64,000 bases of DNA, taken from the NCBI RefSeq assembly GCF_014947265.1, contig NZ_JADCNK010000001.1:372001-436000 (forward strand). The letters are read 5' to 3'. This DNA is from Pedobacter sp014947265. GTDB lineage: Bacteria; Bacteroidota; Bacteroidia; Sphingobacteriales; Sphingobacteriaceae. Below, piece after piece: positions 27,279-35,725 of this stretch. A model generated the notes under the pieces. That model was not told the origin of the DNA. It saw nothing but the letters and a program-made list of their open reading frames with translations, and ran no database searches. Numbering within the stretch: position 1 is the stretch's first letter; each line of letters begins with the position of its first letter. The position numbers and the translations under genes were made by a program.

Positions 27279-27294
27279 CGTTCCACGTGAAACA
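27279..27294. promoter_or_regulatory. parS-like centromere site 2
   Basis: CGTTCCACGTGAAACA matches 14 of 16 positions of the parS consensus. It lies 161 bp from site 1 in the same gap; between the two there is AT-rich DNA plus a half repeat of family C (27139-27161). Confidence 0.8.
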
Positions 27295-27326
27295 TAACGT
27301 GTAAATTAGGTTTGAATTGCTTTATT

Positions 27327-29189
27327 TTATTCTGAAAGTTCGAGCCAACGCATGGTGTACTCGTCAAGTTTACTTTGGAGGGTTTCAATTTCGCTGGAAA
27401 CTTCCTGGATTTTTACATAGTCGGTCGCATCGATTTTAACTAAACTTTCGTTAAGTAATGCTATTTTTTTCTCTGTTTCCGCAATTCCTTTTTCGCTATC
27501 TTCTAATTCTTTTTGCTCCTTGAAACTTAGTTTTTTTGCAGCTTTAACGGGTGCTTGTTCCACAGCCGGGGCGGGTCCTTTTTTAGTTTCTGTTTTTGCT
27601 TTTGGCTGTTCTAAACTTAAACGGTACTCTGAATAATTACCATTATAAATTTTAACAACACCTTCTCCCTCCATGATAAATAGTTGATCACTCATTTTGT
27701 CGAGCAGGTACCTGTCGTGAGAAACCAACATTAATATGCCTGGAAAGTTTTCTAAAAATTCTTCAAGAACGTTCAGGGTGTCTATGTCAAGATCGTTCGT
27801 TGGTTCATCCAGAATTAAAAAATTCGGATTTTGCATGAGCACCTTCATCAGGTTCAAACGTTTCTTTTCACCACCACTTAATTTCTCAACCATGCCATGT
27901 TGTTTCTTTGGCGGGAAGAGAAATAGAGTTAATAGGGCAGAGGCCGTAATTACTGAACCATCAGCCATCTTAATATATTCGGCATCCGATTTTACAATAT
28001 CAATTACCCTCTCCTTTGGATCGAAAGTTAAACCACCTTGTTTGTAATAACCAAAAACAGTTGTCTCCCCAGTATCAACTTTACCAGCATCTGGCTTTAA
28101 TTGACTCGTAATGATATTTAGCAGAGTAGATTTACCAGTACCATTTTTTCCTGCTAAACCAATTCTATCTCCTTTTTTAAAGGTATAACTAAAATCGTTG
28201 ATGATTGGACGGCCATCAAATGCTTTTTTGATGTGTTCTACCTCAATAATTTTCCCGCCTTGACGAGACATCTTCATTTGGAGGTTAATACTCTGATTAT
28301 CAGACTTTTTCTTTGATTTTTCCTCTAAATCGTAAAAAGCATTGATTCTGGCGTTAGATTTGGTTCCACGTGCCTGTGGCATGCGCCTCATCCATTCCAA
28401 TTCTTTCTTTAATAGCTGTTGGTTCTTATGTAAAACTGTTGCGTCTAAAGCTTCTCTTTCGCTTTTCTTTTCTAAGAAGTAAGCGTAATTTCCATTATAG
28501 TTATAAATCTTACCTCTATCTAACTCAACAATGGTATTACAAACATTATCCAAAAAGTACCTGTCGTGCGTAACAAGTAAAATAGTTTTTTGCCCGGTAG
28601 TTAATAATTTCTCCAGCCATTCAATGGTATCAATATCCAAGTGGTTGGTTGGCTCATCAAGCACCAGAATTTCCGGGTCTTCAATTAAAAGTTTAGCCAG
28701 AGCCAAACGTTTCTTTTGTCCACCAGATAGGGTAGATATTTTCTGTTGAAGGTGAGTAATACCCATTCTGTTTAAAATGGTTTTAATCTCGTGCTCATAT
28801 TCCCAGGCATTATGTTCACTTAACTCTTCATATAAACGGTTAAGTGTTTTTTCGTCTGGGTTAGGGTCTTCGATTAATTCTTCATATTCCTTAATCAACT
28901 GCTGTTGTTTATTTTCTAAAGAAAATATATGGTCGCTGATTGAGAAACCTTCAGTAAACTGTGGTTCCTGATCAAGAAAACCAATTTTAACAGCTTTATT
29001 TTTTACAATTTTACCTTCGAGTGGAGGGAACCTTTCTGCCAGCAATTTCAAAAGTGTACTCTTGCCCGCGCCATTAATTCCAACCAACGCCACGCGCTGA
29101 CCAGAGTTAATACCTAAGGTTAAATTTTTAAATAGCCATTCGTCATGATAACCATGCCCTAAGCCTTCTGCCGCAATTAGTGTGCTCAA
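27327..29189 (-). CDS. ABC-F family ATPase, Uup-like
   Basis: A 620-residue soluble protein with two ABC domains and no membrane segment. Domain 1: Walker A GINGAGKSTLLK, signature LSGGQKKRLALA, Walker B ILVLDEPTNHLD. The linker (residues about 240-310) contains the ABC-F Y-loop region. Domain 2: GLAGKNGTGKSTLLN, LSGGEKKRLNL, FLILDEPTNDLD. A C-terminal coiled coil after a Pro/Ala/Lys-rich linker (residues about 520-620) places it with Uup, which acts on ribosomes or branched DNA in E. coli, rather than EttA. The start lies about 38 bp after a TAnnTTTG element. Confidence 0.92.
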   Translation of the reverse strand: MSTLIAAEGLGHGYHDEWLFKNLTLGINSGQRVALVGINGAGKSTLLKLLAERFPPLEGKIVKNKAVKIGFLDQEPQFTEGFSISDHIFSLENKQQQLIKEYEELIEDPNPDEKTLNRLYEELSEHNAWEYEHEIKTILNRMGITHLQQKISTLSGGQKKRLALAKLLIEDPEILVLDEPTNHLDIDTIEWLEKLLTTGQKTILLVTHDRYFLDNVCNTIVELDRGKIYNYNGNYAYFLEKKSEREALDATVLHKNQQLLKKELEWMRRMPQARGTKSNARINAFYDLEEKSKKKSDNQSINLQMKMSRQGGKIIEVEHIKKAFDGRPIINDFSYTFKKGDRIGLAGKNGTGKSTLLNIITSQLKPDAGKVDTGETTVFGYYKQGGLTFDPKERVIDIVKSDAEYIKMADGSVITASALLTLFLFPPKKQHGMVEKLSGGEKKRLNLMKVLMQNPNFLILDEPTNDLDIDTLNVLEEFLENFPGILMLVSHDRYLLDKMSDQLFIMEGEGVVKIYNGNYSEYRLSLEQPKAKTETKKGPAPAVEQAPVKAAKKLSFKEQKELEDSEKGIAETEKKIALLNESLVKIDATDYVKIQEVSSEIETLQSKLDEYTMRWLELSE

Positions 29190-29226
29190 TTTTTTTGTAT
29201 TTCGGATTTATAAAGGAAAATTAGTG

Positions 29227-29234
29227 CAAAGGTA
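29227..29234 (-). promoter_or_regulatory. Candidate -7 element for the ABC-F gene
   Basis: TACCTTTG on the minus strand, 38 bases before the start codon. The best upstream partner, GTTG at 29250-29253, is spaced 15 bp, shorter than usual. Confidence 0.45.
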
Positions 29235-29757
29235 AGGATAAATTAGTTGCAACGGCATATTCTAAATTTAAAGGACTGCTAATACCAGTTAAAAATGGCA
29301 GAATATTGATGCATTAGTTTGTCTATTCAGTAATTCATTGGTATTAGTGAATAGTTTCAATAAAAGAAAACAGCGGCTGGAATCGCTCCGCCGCTGTCTC
29401 AATCATTAACTAAAACTAAACTTTATCTTGAAATGTCCAGGATATACACCCCAGCATGTAATTGTTGTTTTTTGAATATAAGACTGCGGTTGACAGAAAA
29501 TGTTGCATGAAATCCAGGTGTATTATACCAGTACAGACTAATTGTCGACGAACGCCCTTAACTGTTAGACGAACGCCATTAAATATTGAGATGGGATTAT
29601 TTACTTGTCTTAGCAAGCCATGGAAATTATGGAGTACAAAGTCCAAGAAAGGGTAGGATATGGAAATGGGGTGTTGTGATAATCATTAAAAGATTTGCTT
29701 CGCAGAGCCTCCGGGTTCTTCGCTGCGCTCAGAATGCCATCAGGAAAAAAGTTTAGA
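29235..29757. other. Gene-free stretch between ybeY and the ABC-F gene
   Basis: No convincing gene. It contains a minus-strand terminator (29361-29397), an imperfect 21-bp tandem repeat with GACGAACGCC at 29547-29556 and 29568-29577, and a repeat fragment near 29697-29745 (TTCGCTGCGCTCAGAATG). A 76-codon minus-strand frame (29416-29646) ends just before the terminator but has only a TTG start and no recognised similarity. Confidence 0.45.
29361..29397 (-). terminator. Rho-independent terminator on the minus strand
   Basis: On the minus strand ACAGCGGC and GCCGCTGT form a perfect 8-bp stem around a 12-nt loop, followed by TTTTCTTTTA. It lies 360 bp past the ybeY stop, so what it terminates is unclear. 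Confidence 0.7.
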
Positions 29758-30195
29758 CTAAACTAATCCAACTACCGCTCTATAACCAAGATACTCATCT
29801 TCTTTTTCGGTCATCAGGGTCTTGGCATCTTTTCCTTTGTCTTTGTAACCCAGTAAATGCAGGGTTCCATGGATCATAATGCGGCAAACCTCATCAAATT
29901 CTGCTGTTTTAAAGGTCTTGGCATTTTCTTTAACACGCTCAATGCTGATGAAAATATCGCTTACAATCTGTTTTTCTTCTTCAGAATTATCAAAAGTAAT
30001 AATATCGGTATAGGTATCGTGGTTTAAATATTGTTGGTTGATGCCTAAAAGATATTCATCGCTACAAAAAATGAAATTTAGTTCCTGCAAATTAAATCCT
30101 TCTTTCTCGATGGTAGCTTTAATCCACTTCTTTACTTTTATTTTCTGAGGAAGATTATAGCTAACTGATTCAGTAAAAAATGATATTGCAGGCAT
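29758..30195 (-). CDS. ybeY: Endoribonuclease YbeY (rRNA maturation factor)
   Basis: A 145-residue single-domain UPF0054 metalloprotein involved in 16S rRNA 3'-end processing and ribosome quality control. The family blocks are LNFIFCSDEYLLGINQQYLN, HDTYTDIITFD and, at the metal site, IMIHGTLHLLGYKDKGKD. The usual third ligand of H-x3-H-x5-H is replaced here by Asp (HGTLHLLGYKD), which I believe recurs in Bacteroidota. A TAnnTTTG-type element lies about 22 bp upstream. It is the last gene of the leftward run before a long non-coding stretch. Confidence 0.93.
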   Translation of the reverse strand: MPAISFFTESVSYNLPQKIKVKKWIKATIEKEGFNLQELNFIFCSDEYLLGINQQYLNHDTYTDIITFDNSEEEKQIVSDIFISIERVKENAKTFKTAEFDEVCRIMIHGTLHLLGYKDKGKDAKTLMTEKEDEYLGYRAVVGLV

Positions 30196-30216
30196 TGTTT
30201 TTTTGTTTTATGGCTG

Positions 30217-30224
30217 CAAACTTA
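30217..30224 (-). promoter_or_regulatory. Candidate -7 element for ybeY
   Basis: TAAGTTTG on the minus strand fits TAnnTTTG, with its last base 22 bases from the ATG. Confidence 0.4.
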
Positions 30225-30289
30225 AGAAATAGTTGTCGTTATCTCAACCACACAGCATCCGTACCAATACATATTTAAATAAAAAGATC

Positions 30290-30384
30290 CGTCATTGCGA
30301 GGCACGAAGCAATCTTAATGCACAGGCTATTAGCGATCGTTGTAAGATTGCTTCGTCGGCTGAAAAAGCCTTCTCGCAATGACG
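30290..30384. repeat. Dispersed palindromic repeat, family D copy 1
   Basis: CGTCATTGCGAGGCACGAAG then CAATC, closing with AAGATTGCTTCGTCGG ... CTCGCAATGACG. The ends are complementary. A half copy in mosaic with family E is at 47733-47766. Confidence 0.8.
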
Positions 30385-30399
30385 ACTTCTCGCATCATA

Positions 30400-33300
30400 T
30401 TAATGCACCATATTCAACGATTTCAAATACTCTGCAATTTTGTTTTTGTAATAATAATTTAAACTAGGAGGTAGTTTCTGTAGCATATCATTACCATTTT
30501 GTTGCTGTTTTTTAAACTGATCGACCATCTTTTGATAGGATGGAGGGAACTCCTTAGCGGCTTTACTTTCTCTTTTTGAATCTTCTTCCTGATCACGTTC
30601 AGCTTTTTCTGCTTCTAGTAATTTGGTTAATAATTCTTTTTGCCTGTTTAAGGTTTCTTGTTGCAAACGTTTGTTAACCAGATCGCTTTCAGTCTGTTTC
30701 ATTTCTTTAATGGCTTCGTTTAGGTTGCCCATTTTACCGGTGCCATCTTTGTTCTCTTCACGGTTGATCTTTTCGAGTGCCTGGCGGATCATCTGCTGTT
30801 GCTGCGCCATTTTACCAAACTCCTGGCTCATTTGTCCTTTACCGACTGTACCTTGATTGCCACCTTGTTTTTGCATCTGTTCCCTGGCTTTTTGCATGCT
30901 CTTATTCAGTTGTTCCTGCATTTGAGAGAGCTGCTTCATTCCTTGTTTTTGTTTTTTTCCGCTGCCGCCTTTACCGTTCTTCTGCATATTTTGCAGTTGA
31001 CTTAATGCTTCGCTCAACATCAAAGTTAGATTATTGATAGAAGTCATGGTAAATTGCTGGAAACGATTAGCCTCAGATGTTCTTCTATCACCCAAATTTT
31101 CCAAACTTTTATCCAGGTTGAAGTTAATCTTGTTCATCTCCTCGTTAACTGTCGATTCTATCTGGGGAACACGTTTACTTAGGCTGTATAAGCTATCAGC
31201 GATAGTTTTAAGGTTGTCTTTAATGCTGCGCTGTTTCTGAACGTTGCTGGTATAGGAAGGATCTGCCGCGGTCATTTTTTTTAAAGCAAGCATTACTTTT
31301 TCCTGATCAAAAGAAGTGGTCAATAAATTTTCCAATAGGCGCCGTAACTCTTTAGCATTCAGGTTGTTTTCCATTTCTTCACCCTGCTGCTGCATATCAC
31401 TCATTTTTTTAGATAGTTTTTCCATCTGCTCACCAGCTTTTTGCTGTTTTTGGCTAGCGTTTTTTGAATCCTTTTTATCTAAAGCATCTTTACTATCCTG
31501 CTGTTCTTTTTGTATATCCTGCACATCTTTTTCAGGATTTTCGAAAGGATTGGGCCTTTCAAGAAACTGATTTTTTTCTTGCAGTTTTTTCAGGTCATCT
31601 TTCAGGTCTTTCATTTCCTTGTTAAGTGCATCCTGTTTCTGCTTTAACGATTCATTGTCCTGTTTTTTGTCTTTTGTTTGTTCTGCAAGTTCTTTTTGTT
31701 CTTTAGCAAGCTCATTTAACCGATCGATATCGGTTTGAAGATTTTGTTCAAATTCCAACTGTTTATAAAGTTCTAAAATCCTGTCGAGTTCATTTTTGAG
31801 GGTTTTATTGTCCAATTGCATTTTAGAAAGCTCCTGCTGTGTTTGATCTTTATTTTTCTCATTCATCAGGTTCTGCAGCTTTTGCAAAAGTTCTTTGGTT
31901 TTTTCATCCAGTACATTATCAAAGAGGTCTTTGATCTGTTTTTGTTTTTCTAAAAGTTCTTCTGTTTGTTTTTGATCTTCCTGCTGCTGAATGTTTTTGT
32001 CGTTCTGTTCTTTAATTTCTTTTACAGCTTCATCAAGTTGTTTTTGTTTGTCCAAAAGGGCTTCAATCTGCTTTTTATCTTCGAAAGAGATCTGTTTTTT
32101 ATCAATAAGGCTTTCAGCTACTTTTTTACTCTCTTTTTCGATGGTATTGGCCAAACGTATGGCTGACTGCACCTTCTTTTTTAGGGCCTGGTTGCTGGCG
32201 TTTACCTGTTCGGCAGTTTCTTTTTTGGTAGGCTGTTTAAAGGTTTTAATTTCCGACCGGGTAACTTTTGCGCCATTTACGCCATCATTGTCGGCTACTT
32301 CAAAGTAATACTCAATCTCCTGGCCGGGTTTGGCGGTGGCAGTTTTTAAATTCCAGAAATAGAAGAAAGTATTTTCTGTCGCATTGCTTTTAATCGCAAT
32401 ATTTTTGGTAACTGTGTTTACAATCCGGTTATTTTCTTTAATGTTATACTTAAAACTTAAGCGGCTAAAACCATAATCGTCAGTCACGTGACCGTTGAAA
32501 TACAAGGCTTTGTTACTCACCGAATCTGATTTTTCTTCAACAGAAATGCCAGGGGATTGATCTTTAACAACCGTAATTTGATGAGAAAGCGAATCTCTGA
32601 TTGTTACATATTGGTTTTTAGGTGTGATGCTATATTTTGAATTATTTCTGATGGTGGCATTAAAGACTGATTCATTCTCCTCAACTTTTAAAACATTTTC
32701 GGTTCCGTTTAAAATAAACAGCAGTGAACTGCTCTGACCGGTTTTAAAGTTCCAGGTAACTTTTGTGCCTTCGGGTAGAAGCATATCGCCAACATTGGCA
32801 ATCAACTCCTGTTTTTTGCCCAGATAAGCAGGGTAATTTAAAGTTGCAGTTGCATTCAGTAGTTCGGGGCGCGGTTTAACCGAAACGGTAAATGCAGCTG
32901 AGCTAAAGCCACCTCCTTTAAAAATCAATTTTTTATCGCTCTGTATATTTTCGATGTTGTAATTAAACTTACTGATGTTCTTTTTTTCGAGTTTATAGGT
33001 GTTTTTTCCGTCTTCAACGTAAATTTCGGCAGGAAGTTCATCACCAGTCAGTTTGACATTTAGTGTTAAATCATCACCTTGGGTAACGGTTAAATTCTTA
33101 TTCAAAACCGTGAAACTGAAAGGCGATTTAGGTGCAATGTATTCATCGTACTTAAAAAAACTGTTTGTACCCTCGCGTAAAATAGTAGGTGCGATAATGG
33201 CAATTAACAGAATAATAGAAAGGGGAACAAAAAGATACTTTAAATACTTCCGGTTATCGTTAATGCTAACAGCGCTGTAAAACGGAACAGGTTTAAGCTC

Positions 33301-33717
33301 AAGGATCTTTTGATCGATACTCGCGAGAATGAGGTGGTTATTTTCTGGATGATTTTCGGATAAATGATGAAGTTGTAAGGTGTTCAGTAACTTATCCTTA
33401 ATATCGGAAAAGTGATTTCCGATGATAACCGATGCTTCGTTAAAAGTGAGGTACTTACTCAGTTTTAACATGGCAAGCAAAGGTTTAATGATTAAAAAAC
33501 CAACTAACAATACACTAATCAGTAAATAAGCAAAGAATACAAAGGTTTTAAATCCAGCTGTTGGGTTGAGGTAATAAAGGCTTAAAAAAACAACGAGGTA
33601 CAGCCCTAAAAGTATGGCAGCGGCATAAATACTGCCACGCAAAATCTTATTTAAATAAAATTTGCGGATAAACTCATCTATCTTCCGTAATAAATCGCTG
33701 TAGTTGTTGCTCACCAT
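30400..33717 (-). CDS. DUF4175 family membrane protein
   Basis: A 1105-residue protein. Two hydrophobic helices near the N-terminus (about residues 25-50 and 55-80) and a third near 150-175 anchor it in the inner membrane. A beta-rich extracytoplasmic section (about 180-470) follows, then a very long Gln/Lys/Glu-rich coiled coil (about 480-1060), with runs such as KKQKQGMKQLSQMQEQLNKS. The architecture matches the DUF4175 family found near MoxR/BatA-type genes in Bacteroidota; those partners are not present here. The family's function is unknown. The C-terminus ends SLNYYYKNKIAEYLKSLNMV, a conserved tail. Its start is divergent from the GDPD-GH16 gene. Confidence 0.85.
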   Translation of the reverse strand: MVSNNYSDLLRKIDEFIRKFYLNKILRGSIYAAAILLGLYLVVFLSLYYLNPTAGFKTFVFFAYLLISVLLVGFLIIKPLLAMLKLSKYLTFNEASVIIGNHFSDIKDKLLNTLQLHHLSENHPENNHLILASIDQKILELKPVPFYSAVSINDNRKYLKYLFVPLSIILLIAIIAPTILREGTNSFFKYDEYIAPKSPFSFTVLNKNLTVTQGDDLTLNVKLTGDELPAEIYVEDGKNTYKLEKKNISKFNYNIENIQSDKKLIFKGGGFSSAAFTVSVKPRPELLNATATLNYPAYLGKKQELIANVGDMLLPEGTKVTWNFKTGQSSSLLFILNGTENVLKVEENESVFNATIRNNSKYSITPKNQYVTIRDSLSHQITVVKDQSPGISVEEKSDSVSNKALYFNGHVTDDYGFSRLSFKYNIKENNRIVNTVTKNIAIKSNATENTFFYFWNLKTATAKPGQEIEYYFEVADNDGVNGAKVTRSEIKTFKQPTKKETAEQVNASNQALKKKVQSAIRLANTIEKESKKVAESLIDKKQISFEDKKQIEALLDKQKQLDEAVKEIKEQNDKNIQQQEDQKQTEELLEKQKQIKDLFDNVLDEKTKELLQKLQNLMNEKNKDQTQQELSKMQLDNKTLKNELDRILELYKQLEFEQNLQTDIDRLNELAKEQKELAEQTKDKKQDNESLKQKQDALNKEMKDLKDDLKKLQEKNQFLERPNPFENPEKDVQDIQKEQQDSKDALDKKDSKNASQKQQKAGEQMEKLSKKMSDMQQQGEEMENNLNAKELRRLLENLLTTSFDQEKVMLALKKMTAADPSYTSNVQKQRSIKDNLKTIADSLYSLSKRVPQIESTVNEEMNKINFNLDKSLENLGDRRTSEANRFQQFTMTSINNLTLMLSEALSQLQNMQKNGKGGSGKKQKQGMKQLSQMQEQLNKSMQKAREQMQKQGGNQGTVGKGQMSQEFGKMAQQQQMIRQALEKINREENKDGTGKMGNLNEAIKEMKQTESDLVNKRLQQETLNRQKELLTKLLEAEKAERDQEEDSKRESKAAKEFPPSYQKMVDQFKKQQQNGNDMLQKLPPSLNYYYKNKIAEYLKSLNMVH

Positions 33718-34080
33718 GTCACCGTAAATGTAAAAATTGTTCCAGTCAATTGAAAGGAAAGTATATTTAGGTAACGTGTTTATTTCAAATAGTTTATCTA
33801 TATACCGATGATTGAGATGTTATTTTTTATTCTTTGGAAAACAGCGGGAAGTGTTTCATAGCTGTTTTCAGTCCCGCTTTTTGCTGCAACAAAAGCAGAA
33901 AAAGCTTTTGGTTTCCGCTTCAATCGGGTTTATTTAACAAAGTATAAAGCCAATGGCCAGATGCACACACTGTGTTTATCTCTGTGCATCTGTGGTTGAA
34001 AATATTAATTTAAAATCTTTATCTTGTTTTTATTAATACAAAGGTTACATAGATTTTAAATTAGTGTTCTGATAAAAATC
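33718..34080. other. Divergent DUF4175 / GDPD-GH16 intergenic region
   Basis: A gap of about 400 bp. It holds a hairpin with AGCGGGA (33843-33849) and TCCCGCT (33872-33878) followed by TTTTT, a terminator shape with no plus-strand gene to its left. Next comes a segment related to 12311-12379, and then a TCTGTGGTT-type repeat at 33970-34001. No gene is seen. Confidence 0.5.
33970..34001. repeat. Dispersed repeat, TCTGTGGTTA type, copy 2
   Basis: CTGTGTTTATCTCTGTGCAT then CTGTGGTTGAAA, the counterpart of 4578-4609 with few differences. Confidence 0.6.
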
Positions 34081-34088
34081 TACTTTTG
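34081..34088 (+). promoter_or_regulatory. Candidate -7 element for the GDPD-GH16 gene
   Basis: TACTTTTG matches TAnnTTTG 25 bases before the ATG. Confidence 0.45.
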
Positions 34089-34113
34089 ATTTTTTGTATA
34101 ATCATACCAAAAC

Positions 34114-35619
34114 ATGAAACGAGTACTTATTTCTGCACTGATGTTGTTCATTTTTACTGCTTCTTTTGCTCAAAAATTTAACTGGAATAAAAACCAGGTA
34201 ATTGCACACCGTGGCGCCTGGAAGAAAAATAATTTTCCTCAAAATTCCATCGCTTCTTTAAATGAAGCCGTAAAACTGGGCTGTTATGGCTCAGAATTCG
34301 ATGTATGGATGACGGCGGACGGTGTTTTGGTAATTAACCACGATCCGGAATTTCAGGGTTTAACGATTGAAAAAGTTAGTTATAATGAACTATTGACCAA
34401 AACGATGAGCAATGGTGAGAAAATTCCAACGCTTGAAGCTTATCTATTAGAAGGTAAAAAGCAGAAAAGTACCAAACTGATTTTAGAGATCAAACCATCG
34501 CTCATCAGCAAAGAACGCGGTATTGATGTCACCAGTAAATCCGTAGAAATGGTACAGAAGTTAAAAGTAACCGATTGGGTTGAATACATCAGTTTTGATT
34601 ACGATTACTGCAAGCGCGTTTTAGCATTATTACCAAAAGCAAAAGTGGCTTATTTGAGGGGAGAAATAAGTGCTGAGCAGATGAAAGCCGATAAATTAAC
34701 AGGTGTTGATTATCATTATAGCGTTTATCAAAAGGATAACTGGATCGAAAATGCACAAAAACTAGGTTTAACCGTAAACGCCTGGACGGTAAATGCAGTA
34801 CCCGAAATGCAGTGGCTTTTAGCCCATAAGGTAGATTACATTACGACTAACGAGCCTGAACTACTTTTCGAAGAGATTAAAAAAACTCCGGTTGCTCAGG
34901 GCTGGAAACTAAAATGGGCAGATGAATTTAATGATGCCGGATTGCCTTTAAGCAAAAACTGGAGTTATGATGTTGGTGGAAAAGGCTGGGGCAATAACGA
35001 GCTTCAATATTATACCGATGCCGATAGTGCAAATGCAATTGTAAAAAAAGGCAGTCTGAATATTACTGCAGTAAAAGCAGAAAAAGAAAGTAATCATTAT
35101 ACCTCAGCCAGATTGGTAACGAAAAATAAATTTGATTTTAAATACGGAAGGGTAGAAGTTCGTGCCATATTGCCCAAAGGCAGGGGCTTGTGGCCTGCAA
35201 TATGGGCGCTTCCCACCGATTCGAAATATGGTAGCTGGCCAAAAAGTGGCGAAATTGATATCATGGAACATGTAGGCTACGATCCTGATAGCGTCCATGG
35301 AACAGTACATACTGAAAAATTTAACCACGTTATTAAAACACAGGTAGGCAAGGCTTTAAAAGTTAATAATCCTTATACGGAATATCATGTTTATGCGATA
35401 GAGTGGTTTGCAGATCATATCGATTTCTTTATTGACGATCAAAAATACCTCACTTTTAACAATACCAAGAAAGGATCTGGCGATTGGCCATTCGATCAAA
35501 ACTTCCACTTAATTTTAAATGTAGCTGTTGGTGGTGGCTGGGGCGGAAAAAAAGGAGTAGATGATGCTGTTTTCCCTGCAGCAATGAAGGTTGATTATGT
35601 AAGAGTTTTTCAGAAGTAA
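34114..35619 (+). CDS. Secreted GDPD-GH16 fusion (glycerophosphodiesterase plus beta-glucanase)
   Basis: A 501-residue exported protein with a signal peptide at residues 1-20 (ending TASFAQ). Residues 25-260 are a glycerophosphodiester phosphodiesterase domain: VIAHRGAWKKNNFPQNSIAS (His32-Arg33), SEFDVWMTADGVLVINHDPE, LILEIKPS and the end VDYITTNEPELLF. Residues 265-501 are a GH16 domain of the laminarinase type: WADEFNDAGLPLSKNWSYDV, LWPAIWALP and the catalytic strand GEIDIMEHVG with Glu380, Asp382 and Glu385. The first domain should release glycerol-3-phosphate from glycerophosphodiesters, the second cleave beta-1,3(4)-glucan. The fusion is unusual. It is followed by a phospholipase C gene. 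Confidence 0.9.
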   Translation: MKRVLISALMLFIFTASFAQKFNWNKNQVIAHRGAWKKNNFPQNSIASLNEAVKLGCYGSEFDVWMTADGVLVINHDPEFQGLTIEKVSYNELLTKTMSNGEKIPTLEAYLLEGKKQKSTKLILEIKPSLISKERGIDVTSKSVEMVQKLKVTDWVEYISFDYDYCKRVLALLPKAKVAYLRGEISAEQMKADKLTGVDYHYSVYQKDNWIENAQKLGLTVNAWTVNAVPEMQWLLAHKVDYITTNEPELLFEEIKKTPVAQGWKLKWADEFNDAGLPLSKNWSYDVGGKGWGNNELQYYTDADSANAIVKKGSLNITAVKAEKESNHYTSARLVTKNKFDFKYGRVEVRAILPKGRGLWPAIWALPTDSKYGSWPKSGEIDIMEHVGYDPDSVHGTVHTEKFNHVIKTQVGKALKVNNPYTEYHVYAIEWFADHIDFFIDDQKYLTFNNTKKGSGDWPFDQNFHLILNVAVGGGWGGKKGVDDAVFPAAMKVDYVRVFQK

Positions 35620-35725
35620 TGGTTTGTTAGTTCAATAGTCATAATTAAACTAACCAGAACTTCGGATTGATTAGCGCTATAAATTAACTGACCACTGAAA
35701 ATCGCTAAGCTATATTGTGTAATTT

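Noticed and set aside
28362..28377. Third parS-like site, GGTTCCACGTGCCTGT, in the ABC-F gene
   Set aside because: Only the left half matches the consensus, and it encodes the conserved ARGTK segment of ABC-F proteins.
29416..29646. A 76-codon minus-strand frame ending before a terminator
   Set aside because: It has only a TTG start, no recognisable motif and no clear upstream signal. I mention it in the gap entry but do not call it a gene.
33843..33882. Hairpin AGCGGGA/TCCCGCT with a T-run as a terminator of a plus-strand gene
   Set aside because: No plus-strand gene ends to its left; the adjacent gene starts leftward. I describe it as part of the intergenic region only.
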